Shown piece after piece: positions 1 through 6,224 of a stretch of DNA of 47,492 nucleotides. Made by a program: the position numbers and the translations under genes. The stretch comes from Streptomyces rubellomurinus (GTDB lineage: Bacteria; Actinomycetota; Actinomycetes; Streptomycetales; Streptomycetaceae). The notes beneath the pieces are model-generated. The model did no database searches. It saw only the letters and a program-made list of their open reading frames with translations, and was not told where the DNA came from. Location: positions 1 to 47,492 of the forward strand of contig NZ_JZKH01000063.1 of NCBI RefSeq assembly GCF_000961885.1, written 5' to 3'. How positions within the stretch are numbered: the stretch's first letter is position 1; every line of letters starts with the position of its first letter.

Positions 1-393
1 GCCGAGCGCGGCCGCGGCCGTGCCGGGCAGCGCGGCCAGGGCGGCGGCCAGCAGCGTCGCGCGGGTGGCGGCGCCGCACTCGCGCGGCGGCGCCGGGCGG
101 GGCGCGGGCGGGCGGCGGGGCACCCGGGCGTACAGCTCCTCGGCGAGCGAGAACAGGTCGGCGTGCCGGCAGCGGGCGGCGGCGTCCGGGCCGAGCCCGG
201 CCTCCTCCAGCCCGGCGGCGATCTCCAGCGGGTCGACGGCGTGCTCGCACAGCTCCCGGTGCTCGGCCATCAGCTCGCGCACCGGGTCCGCGCTGACCGC
301 CGGGTCGGAGCCGGTGCCGGGGCCGGCCCCGGTCGTGGCCCCGGTCGTGGCCCCGGTGGCGGCGCCCGCCCCGGCCGCCGCGCCGCCGGACAT
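1..393 (-). CDS. Probable membrane protein, N-terminal part (cut by window edge)
   Basis: An open frame starts at ATG 393 and runs off the left edge for 131 codons. The ATG overlaps the TGA of the upstream glycosyltransferase as ATGA, so the two are probably translationally coupled. The first 25 residues are an Ala/Gly/Thr-rich stretch encoded partly by a 12-bp DNA repeat near 328-360. Residues about 32-95 look helical, with motifs such as ELMAEHRELCEHAVDP and RHADLFSLAEELYARVP. A hydrophobic Ala/Leu segment begins near residue 112, suggesting that membrane spans follow outside the window. I recognise the organisation from other streptomycetes (a DUF3492 glycosyltransferase followed by an integral membrane protein) but cannot assign a function. 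Coding is supported by GC3 and by the coupled start. Confidence 0.75.
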   Translation of the reverse strand, partial: MSGGAAAGAGAATGATTGATTGAGPGTGSDPAVSADPVRELMAEHRELCEHAVDPLEIAAGLEEAGLGPDAAARCRHADLFSLAEELYARVPRRPPAPRPAPPRECGAATRATLLAAALAALPGTAAAALG

Positions 394-2000
394 CAGCGGG
401 CCTCCGCGAGTTCGCCCGCGTGCTCCCGGGCGGCCCGGTCGCCGCCCTCCTCGGGGTCGTCCTCGCCGCCCCGGCCCGCGCGCGGCCCGTCCGCGAGCCA
501 GTACTCGGCGGGCCGGGCGAACGGCCGCGGCGCCCGGCCTCCCCCGCCGCCCCCGCCACCGGGGAAGGCCGGGTACTGCGAGACCAGCTCCAGGTAGATC
601 TCCCGGAAGGCGCCGACCACCGGCTCGACGGCGAAGCGTTCCTGCGCCCTCAGCCGCCCGGCCAGCCCGAGCCGGGCCCGCCGTTCCTCGTCGCGCAGCA
701 GCGCCAGGCAGGCGCCGGCCAGCGCGCCCGGGTCGCGGGCGGGCACCAGCAGTCCGGTCGGGCCGACGACCTCGCGGGCCACCCCGACGTCGGTGGACAC
801 CACGGCCCGGCCGCTGAGCATGGCGTCCGCGAGCAGGCGGGGGCCGCGCTGGGAGAGCGCGGAGAACACCGTCACCGTGCCGCCCTCCCAGGCCTCGGCG
901 AGCGGGCCGGGCCGCCCGGCGAAGTCCACCGCGTCCGCCACCCCCAGGCGCTCGGCGACGGCCCGGCAGTGCGCCAGGTAGCCGGGCGCCGCCTCCTCGC
1001 CGTACAGCCTCAGGCGGGTGTCGGGCAGTTCGGCGCGCACCCGGGCGAAGGCGTGCAGCGCCAGCTCCGGGTCCCGCCCGGGCTCCAGGGCGCCGGCCCA
1101 GACCAGGGTCGGGTGCGCCGGCTCGGGCCCGGCGGCCGGGCGGTCGACGGCCGGGGTGCCCTCGTACACCACCCGGGTGCGGGCCGGGTCGGCGCCGCAG
1201 CGCAGCTGCCACTGCTGGTCGTGGGCGCTGCCGGGGGTGAGCACCGCGGCCTGCCGGTAGGTCTCCTCGGCGAGCGCCCGGAAGAAGGCCAGCAGCAGCG
1301 CGCGGACCGGCCAGCGGTAGGGCGCCTCGCGGTAGCCCAGGTACTGCTCGCGCAGGTGCAGGCCGTGCTCGGTGACCACGAACGGCACCCCGTGCAGGTG
1401 CCGGGCGACCAGGGCGGGCAGCACGGCCGGCCCGCCGCCGACCACGTGGCACAGGTCCACGCCGCCGAGGCCGCCGGGCCCGGTGCCGTACCAGGGGGCG
1501 GACAGCGGCCGCAGGCACTGCTCCAGCAGGTCCCCGGCGACCAGCACGTCGCACACCAGCGGGCTCCCGGCCGAGGTGTCCGCGCCGGGCAGCCGCCAGA
1601 CCCGCTCCAGGACCCGCCGGGCGTGCGCGGAGGCGAGGAAGGCGGACAGCCTGCCGTCCTCCCGGGCGAGCTCGGCCAGCCGGTACAGCCCGGCGCCGAA
1701 CCCGGCCCGCTCGCGGGGCAGCACCAGGGCGCGCACCAGGTCCTCGTACGCCCCGGCGTACTGGCGTCTGCGCAGGGCGCCCGGGCGGCGGCCGCGCGGG
1801 GGGCGCCCCCACAGCGCCAGGTCGTGCGCCCCCCGCCAGACCGGCGAGAGGTGTTCGAGGGCGGGCAGGCCCCCGGGGCCGGTGAGCAGGTACAGCTCGA
1901 ACTCGTGCTCCGGCAGGCCCTCGGCCAGCCGGTCGCACCAGCCGCCGGCGCCACGCCGGGCATGCGGACGGGCACCCTCGGTGAGCAGGGCAACGCGCAC
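393..2000 (-). CDS. DUF3492/GT4-family glycosyltransferase
   Basis: This 535-residue protein has the two-domain GT-B layout of PelF-like glycosyltransferases. The N-terminal DUF3492 part opens with VALLTEGARPHARRGAGGW and contains a LCHVVGGG segment. The C-terminal GT4 part begins with TLVWAGALEPGRDPELALHAF and includes the nucleotide-sugar motif region DAMLSGRAVVSTDVGVAREVVG. The tail is Gly/Arg/Glu-rich, with a run of eight glycines near residue 483, and is probably disordered. I chose the GTG at 2000 because AGGAGG lies five bases upstream; the longer frame starting at GTG 2021 would translate that ribosome binding site. It presumably transfers a sugar to a cell-envelope or extracellular polymer, but donor and acceptor cannot be read from sequence. 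It is coupled to the downstream membrane gene. Confidence 0.85.
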   Translation of the reverse strand: MRVALLTEGARPHARRGAGGWCDRLAEGLPEHEFELYLLTGPGGLPALEHLSPVWRGAHDLALWGRPPRGRRPGALRRRQYAGAYEDLVRALVLPRERAGFGAGLYRLAELAREDGRLSAFLASAHARRVLERVWRLPGADTSAGSPLVCDVLVAGDLLEQCLRPLSAPWYGTGPGGLGGVDLCHVVGGGPAVLPALVARHLHGVPFVVTEHGLHLREQYLGYREAPYRWPVRALLLAFFRALAEETYRQAAVLTPGSAHDQQWQLRCGADPARTRVVYEGTPAVDRPAAGPEPAHPTLVWAGALEPGRDPELALHAFARVRAELPDTRLRLYGEEAAPGYLAHCRAVAERLGVADAVDFAGRPGPLAEAWEGGTVTVFSALSQRGPRLLADAMLSGRAVVSTDVGVAREVVGPTGLLVPARDPGALAGACLALLRDEERRARLGLAGRLRAQERFAVEPVVGAFREIYLELVSQYPAFPGGGGGGGGRAPRPFARPAEYWLADGPRAGRGGEDDPEEGGDRAAREHAGELAEAR

Positions 2001-2304
2001 GGGAGACCTCCTGTTTGCCACCGTTGAATTCGCCCCTGGGCGGGGTCACGGGAGTCGCGGGGCCGTGCACCGGGACCCGGCCGCCGGCCGACTGCTCCGG
2101 CGTCGGCGGCCCTCCCCCACACCTGTTCGGTCCGGCAGCAGAAAGGTAGGACCGGCCCACGGCCCGCGATCGGTCACCTGCCTGGTTGCCACCTGAACGA
2201 GTGAACCGGCGTGACTTCGCGCCGAACCGGGCCGTTACCGGGCGGTATCCGGGCCCGCACGGTCGGCGGGGCGGGCGGCGGGGCGGGCGGCGGGGCGGGC
2301 GGGG
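2001..2304. other. Intergenic region upstream of the glycosyltransferase gene
   Basis: This 304-nt gap separates the hydrolase stop from the glycosyltransferase start, both on the minus strand. It should hold the glycosyltransferase promoter, but I see no convincing -35/-10 pair. Next to the hydrolase stop it carries a three-copy 12-bp G-rich repeat, listed separately. No small ORF with coding-like GC3 was seen. Confidence 0.5.
2266..2301. repeat. Three perfect copies of a 12-bp G-rich tandem repeat
   Basis: The unit GCGGGGCGGGCG is repeated exactly three times at 2266, 2278 and 2290, ending three bases before the hydrolase stop codon. It contains six G-runs of three or four on the plus strand, so it could form a G-quadruplex or simply expand and contract by slippage. 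It lies outside any coding frame I accept. Confidence 0.9.
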
Positions 2305-3207
2305 TCAGCGCGCGGTGTGCGCGATCAGCTCCCGCACCGCGCGGGCGACCTCGTCCGGGTGCTCCATCATCGCCACGTGCCCCGAATCCGGCAGCACCAG
2401 CAGCCGGGCGTCCGCGAAGGCCGCGCAGGCCCGCCGGGCCGAGCGGTAGCCGACCAGCTTGTCGCGCAGCCCGTACACCAGCAGCACCGGCGCCGCCACC
2501 TGCTCGGCCTGCCGCCACAGCGCCTGCTCGCCGCGCTCGGTGTACGCGGAGACGATGCCGCGCGCCGAGCCGACCAGGGCCCGCATCGCGTGCGGCGCCT
2601 CCAGCCGGAGCCGGTACTGGTCGACCGCCTCGGCCCGGGCGGCCGGGCTCAGCCGGCCCGGGTCGCCGTAGACCAGCCGCAGCAGCTCCTCGGTCGCCGC
2701 CTCGGCGTCGAGCCGGCCCGCCTGCAGCCGGCGCAGCAGGGCGGGCACCCCCGGGACGGCGAGCACGGCGGTGGGCCAGGCGGTGCGCTGCGGCGGCAGC
2801 TCGGGCAGGGCCGGCGAGACCAGGGTGAGGCTGCGGACGAGGTCCGGGCGCAGCGCGGCGAGCCGGACGGCGACGGCGCCGCCGAGCGAGTTGCCGAACA
2901 GGTGGACGGGCCCGCGCCCGGCGGCCTCCAGGTAGCCGATGACGGCGCGGACGTGGCCGGAGAGGCTGAGGTTGCCGTCGCTGGGCGGGGCGGAGCGGCC
3001 GAAGCCGGGCAGGTCCACGGCCTCGCCGTCGAGCAGGCCGGCCAGGCGGTCCATGAGCGCCGTCCAGTTGGCGGCCGAGCCGCCGAGGCCGTGCACGAAG
3101 AGGGCGGGCTCGCGCCCGTCCGCGCCCTGGTCGGCGAGGCCGCGGTGCACCGCGAGCACCGCCCCGGGGACCTCGACGGTTCGGACCTGCTGCTCCGTGC
3201 TGCTCAT
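2305..3207 (-). CDS. Alpha/beta-fold hydrolase
   Basis: The 300-residue protein has the complete alpha/beta hydrolase signature. An oxyanion-hole motif HGLGGS follows strand 3. The nucleophile elbow is GNSLGG, with serine as nucleophile. The acid is probably the Asp in GLRDKLVG and the base the His in DSGHVAMMEHP near the C terminus. The cap region between elbow and acid is helical and Arg/Leu-rich. There is no signal peptide, so it should be cytosolic. The family includes esterases, haloperoxidase-like enzymes and C-C hydrolases, and the substrate cannot be inferred. The ATG at 3207 lacks a Shine-Dalgarno sequence but has a TACCAT hexamer eight bases upstream, which fits a leaderless transcript. 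The gene is divergent from the TetR gene, which may control it. Confidence 0.88.
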   Translation of the reverse strand: MSSTEQQVRTVEVPGAVLAVHRGLADQGADGREPALFVHGLGGSAANWTALMDRLAGLLDGEAVDLPGFGRSAPPSDGNLSLSGHVRAVIGYLEAAGRGPVHLFGNSLGGAVAVRLAALRPDLVRSLTLVSPALPELPPQRTAWPTAVLAVPGVPALLRRLQAGRLDAEAATEELLRLVYGDPGRLSPAARAEAVDQYRLRLEAPHAMRALVGSARGIVSAYTERGEQALWRQAEQVAAPVLLVYGLRDKLVGYRSARRACAAFADARLLVLPDSGHVAMMEHPDEVARAVRELIAHTAR

Positions 3208-3215
3208 GATGGACG

Positions 3216-3221
3216 ATGGTA
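3216..3221 (-). promoter_or_regulatory. Probable -10 hexamer, leaderless hydrolase transcript
   Basis: TACCAT on the minus strand lies eight bases before ATG 3207, with no ribosome binding site between. This fits the TANNNT pattern seen before many genes in the window. No clear -35 was found. Confidence 0.4.
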
Positions 3222-3377
3222 GTGAGCGCGGGCCGGGGGCGCCCGGGGCGGGCGGCGGTCCGATCCCTCGTCCCGGGCACTGCCGACGCCGAGGTCAGCG
3301 CCGTATTGTGGGCACCTGACAAGCGGGGCGCTCGGCTTTTCTCGCCTTCGCCGAACACGAACGCGGTTACCGAAAAG

Positions 3378-3383
3378 TAGAAT
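3378..3383 (+). promoter_or_regulatory. Possible -10 hexamer of the TetR gene
   Basis: TAGAAT sits in a locally less GC-rich stretch upstream of the TetR gene. Transcription would start near 3390, giving about 37 nt of leader to GTG 3428, or a leaderless TTG start at 3392. No good -35 is visible. Confidence 0.35.
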
Positions 3384-3427
3384 CAGCCATCTTGTCGGCC
3401 CCGAAGAACCCCGAAGTGAGGAGCGCC

Positions 3428-4087
3428 GTGACGGCCATCCAGGAGGCGCAGGAGCGCCCGCGCGGTGCCCGCCTGCCGCGAAGCGCCCGCCGTGAACAAC
3501 TGCTCGGTGCCGCCCAGGAGGTGTTCGTCGCGCAGGGTTACCACGCGGCCGCCATGGACGACATCGCCGACCGTGCCGGGGTGAGCAAGCCGGTGCTGTA
3601 CCAGCACTTCCCCGGGAAGCTGGAGCTGTACCTGGCGCTGCTGGACAAGCACTGCGACGCCCTGGTCGAGTCGACCCGCGAGGCGCTGTCGACGACCAGC
3701 GACAACAAGCAGCGCGTGGCCAACACCATGGAGGCGTACTTCAACTACGTCTCCAGCGAGTCCGGCGCGTTCCGCCTGGTCTTCGAGTCGGACCTGACCA
3801 ACGAGCCGGCCGTGCGCGAGCGGGTCGAGCGGGCCTCCGAGGCGAGCGCGACGCTGGTCAGCAAGGTGATCCAGGAGGACACCGACCTGCCGGAGGCGGA
3901 GTCGAAGCTGCTCGCCGCCGGGGTGTGCGGGCTGGCCCAGATCACCGCCCGGTACTGGCTGTCGCAGGGCCTGGAGATCCCGCGGGACGAGGCGGTCCGG
4001 CTGGTGGCCAGCCTGTCCTGGCGCGGCCTGAAGGGCTTCCCGATGCACGCCGGCGAGCCGGGCTCCGAGGGCTCTGCCCAGGACTGA
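3428..4087 (+). CDS. TetR/AcrR-family transcriptional regulator
   Basis: The protein has an N-terminal TetR DNA-binding domain: RSARREQLLGAAQEVFVAQGY, then AMDDIADRAGVSKPVLYQHFPGK as the helix-turn-helix, with LELYLALLDKH after it. The C-terminal ligand-binding domain is helical and contains SGAFRLVFESDLTNEPAVRERV. The GTG at 3428 (219 aa) is preceded by GAGGAG. An upstream TTG at 3392 (231 aa) is in frame with good GC3 and cannot be excluded. The block TetR, DUF3107, membrane protein, ferritin-like protein and DEAD helicase resembles the M. tuberculosis Rv3208-Rv3211 order, so this is probably a conserved actinobacterial regulator. Ligand and targets are unknown; autoregulation and control of the divergent hydrolase are the natural guesses. 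Confidence 0.9.
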   Translation: MTAIQEAQERPRGARLPRSARREQLLGAAQEVFVAQGYHAAAMDDIADRAGVSKPVLYQHFPGKLELYLALLDKHCDALVESTREALSTTSDNKQRVANTMEAYFNYVSSESGAFRLVFESDLTNEPAVRERVERASEASATLVSKVIQEDTDLPEAESKLLAAGVCGLAQITARYWLSQGLEIPRDEAVRLVASLSWRGLKGFPMHAGEPGSEGSAQD

Positions 4088-4221
4088 CGATCCGCTGGGG
4101 TTCGCCTGGGCGGTGATCCCGTGCTCTATGGTGAAGCCGTACGGCGCGGTCGCCGTGGACGCTTGTCCCAGGCGGTCCGGTGTCCGCGCGTGGAGGCTGC
4201 AACCCCGGAGGGACGGAAGCC

Positions 4222-4449
4222 GTGGAGGTCAAGATCGGCGTGCAGAACGCGCCGCGCGAGATCGTGATCGAGAGCTCGCAGACTGCCGATGAGGTCGAGA
4301 GCGCGGTCGCGAAGGCGCTGGAGGGCTCCTCGAAGCTCTTCTCGCTGACCGACGAGCACGGCCGCCGGATCCTCGTTCCGGCCGAGCGCCTGGCGTACGT
4401 GGAGATCGGCGAGCAGGCCGTCCGCAAGGTCGGCTTCGGCGCTCTCTGA
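4222..4449 (+). CDS. DUF3107 small protein
   Basis: The 75-residue protein matches the DUF3107 family in length and pattern: an opening VEVKIGVQNAPREIVIES beta hairpin, a helical DEVESAVAKAL section, and a C-terminal half containing GRRILVPAERLAYVEIG. The family is widespread in actinobacteria and sits beside a TetR gene in mycobacteria, but its function is not established. I chose GTG 4222, with GGAGG nine bases upstream, because the family normally starts at this position; a frame extended to 4180 adds a non-conserved leader. A strong hairpin follows, so the gene may be expressed alone. Confidence 0.85.
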   Translation: MEVKIGVQNAPREIVIESSQTADEVESAVAKALEGSSKLFSLTDEHGRRILVPAERLAYVEIGEQAVRKVGFGAL

Positions 4450-4472
4450 GACGCCGCCCGAGCAGCTCGGCC

Positions 4473-4506
4473 CGGTGCCCCGTTCCCGTGAGGGAGCGGG
4501 GCACCG
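4473..4506 (+). terminator. Intrinsic-type terminator after DUF3107 gene
   Basis: A 15-bp stem (one G-T wobble) pairs 4473-4487 with 4492-4506 and is closed by a GTGA tetraloop of the GNRA type. There is no T tract, as is common in streptomycetes. Confidence 0.8.
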
Positions 4507-4587
4507 GCGCGTGTACGACCGGGTGGGTCGGGGTACGGCGAGAGGAGCGGCAGCGTTGCCGCACACCCGTTCCCCGGGGAGGCAGCC

Positions 4588-4905
4588 TTGCTGGTCGAGT
4601 CGATCGCCTTCGTCCTCGTCGGCCTGGTCACGGGCGGCGCCGCGCTGCTGGCCCTGCCCTCGTACTTCCGGGCGGCCCGGGCGCTGACGCTCGGCACGGC
4701 CCTGGCGGGGGCGCTGCTCGGCGGGGCGGTCGCGCACTTCTGTGCGGACGGGCGCTACCCGGCGGTGGCGGTCGCGGCCTCGGCGCTGGCCTCGGGGGTA
4801 CTCACCTCGCTGCTGGCCCGGCCGGACCTCGCGGCCGGGCGGGCCCCGGCGCACCGGCACCACCCGCACCGGGCGGGCGCCCACCGGCGGCACCGGCCGG
4901 CGTGA
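4588..4905 (+). CDS. Small membrane protein with His/Arg-rich tail
   Basis: This 105-residue protein has three hydrophobic segments: residues about 3-23, about 35-50 and about 57-73. The C terminus is rich in His, Arg and Pro (for example HRHHPHRAGAHRRHRPA) and should lie on one side of the membrane, where it could bind metal or nucleic acid. The start is TTG 4588, preceded by GGGGAGG at five bases, a convincing ribosome binding site. It has no recognised domain. It is on the plus strand, just before the convergent ferritin-like gene, whose stop is six bases away. Confidence 0.75.
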   Translation: MLVESIAFVLVGLVTGGAALLALPSYFRAARALTLGTALAGALLGGAVAHFCADGRYPAVAVAASALASGVLTSLLARPDLAAGRAPAHRHHPHRAGAHRRHRPA

Positions 4906-4911
4906 CGCCCG

Positions 4912-5640
4912 TCAGGAGGCGAGGCCGAGGGCGGCCATCCGCTTGGTGTGCGCCTCGGTGATCCGGTTGAACATCTTGCCGACCTCGACCAGGTCGAAGC
5001 CCTGCACCTGGACGCCGCCGACCAGCAGGTTGGACAGCGCGTCGCGCTCGGCGACCACGCGCTGGGCCTGGCTGAGCGCCTCGCCCATCAGGCGCCGGCC
5101 CCACAGGGCGAGGCGGCCGCCGGCCCGCGGGTCGGCCTCGATGGCCTGGCGGACCTTGTCGACGGCGAACTGGGCGTGGCCGGTGTCGGACATGACGCCG
5201 AGCACGAGGTCCCGGGTGTCGTCGTCGAGCCGGACGGCCACCTCGCGGTAGAAGTCCGTCGCGATGGCGTCGCCGACGTAGGCCTTGACCAGGCCCTCCA
5301 GCCAGTCCGAGGGGGCCGTCATCCGGTGGAACAGCTCCAGCGGCTCGACGAACGGCCGCATCGCCTCCTGCGGGTCGGCGCCGATCTCGGCGAGCCGGTC
5401 GTGCAGCCGCTGGTAGTGCTGGAACTCGGCGGAGGCCATCCGGGCCAGCGCGGCCTTGTCGGCGAGGTCGGGCGCCAGCTTGGCGTCCTCGGCGAGCCGC
5501 TCGAAGGCGCTCAGCTCGCCGTACGCGAGCGCGCCGAGCAGGTCCAGCACCGCCGCCCGGTAGCCGGGGTCCGCCGAGCGCTCCGCCCAGTCGCCGATCG
5601 AGCCGGCCGCGCCGTCCTGCGTCTCACCAGAGGTCTCCAT
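4912..5640 (-). CDS. Ferritin-like protein (MiaE-like family)
   Basis: The 242-residue helical protein resembles the actinobacterial ferritin-like family related to the tRNA hydroxylase MiaE. The helix with ALAYGELSAFERL carries a possible first Glu metal ligand. The next carries ASAEFQHYQRLHDRL with an ExxH motif. Later helices contain VGDAIATDFYREV and SDTGHAQFAVDKV, where the second expected ExxH reads DTGH. This suggests a di-iron carboxylate site with one changed ligand or a different metal geometry. Known relatives sit beside the DEAD helicase in mycobacteria. Actual tRNA hydroxylation is unproven. Start ATG 5640 follows a TAAGGT hexamer by eight bases, so the mRNA may be leaderless. 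Confidence 0.8.
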   Translation of the reverse strand: METSGETQDGAAGSIGDWAERSADPGYRAAVLDLLGALAYGELSAFERLAEDAKLAPDLADKAALARMASAEFQHYQRLHDRLAEIGADPQEAMRPFVEPLELFHRMTAPSDWLEGLVKAYVGDAIATDFYREVAVRLDDDTRDLVLGVMSDTGHAQFAVDKVRQAIEADPRAGGRLALWGRRLMGEALSQAQRVVAERDALSNLLVGGVQVQGFDLVEVGKMFNRITEAHTKRMAALGLAS

Positions 5641-5648
5641 GACCCGCC

Positions 5649-5654
5649 ACCTTA
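5649..5654 (-). promoter_or_regulatory. Probable -10 hexamer of the ferritin-like gene
   Basis: TAAGGT on the minus strand ends eight bases before ATG 5640. It fits the leaderless TANNNT arrangement seen repeatedly here. Confidence 0.4.
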
Positions 5655-6224
5655 GTCCCGCCCGGCCGCCCGCCCCACCACCCGGGCGCACCCGGGTGAC
5701 CGGCCGGATCGCCCGGTCGCGGGCCGGTCACCGGGGGCGATGTCAGACGCATCACGTGTTCGAGTCGTCGCCTGACTGTATGGTGGTACGGAGCCCCGTC
5801 GTGCTCGCACGGTGTCACCGCCTTCCCGGTGCCCCGCGTGAGCCGCCCCGTACCGGCACCGTCCCCTCGGACGTGTCCGCACCGGAGGCACGGGTACTCA
5901 CGTACGCGGATGCCCGGTCGGAGAGCCGATCGGCTCCGACCATGGCTTGGACTTCAAGCCTTGGCACCGCATCAGTGGCCGAGCGAGGGCCGCCGAGACC
6001 ACGCCCCCTGGCGGAGGTCCCGCGCAGGTCCCTCACGGGAATCCTCCCCGACGCCGCCGGCGACGCGCCCCGCAACAGGGCCGCGCGCACCGGCCGGCCG
6101 CAGGGACCGGCGCGGTTGTGCGTCCGCGCAGCTGTTATCGGGGCCGCACAGGCCCGTACGCAGCCGCGCGGCTGCCCGCCCGCCGCTCGCTCTCGGCCCC
6201 TCCGAAAACGGAAGAGGCAGCACC
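5655..6224 (+). other. Long intergenic/5' leader region before the DEAD helicase
   Basis: About 570 nt separate the divergent ferritin-like and helicase genes. The frame upstream of the helicase stays open, but GC3 is low and the translation is an Arg/Pro-rich mixture, so I read it as non-coding. It holds several possible hairpins: a perfect 14-nt palindrome GAGCCGATCGGCTC near 5922-5935, GGCTTG/CAAGCC near 5944-5960, a GGAGG/CCTCC stem near 6016-6052 and a 16-nt palindrome at 6160-6175. A TATGGT near 5779 may be a -10. A long structured leader would fit a helicase that autoregulates its mRNA, as known for E. coli deaD. Confidence 0.5.
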
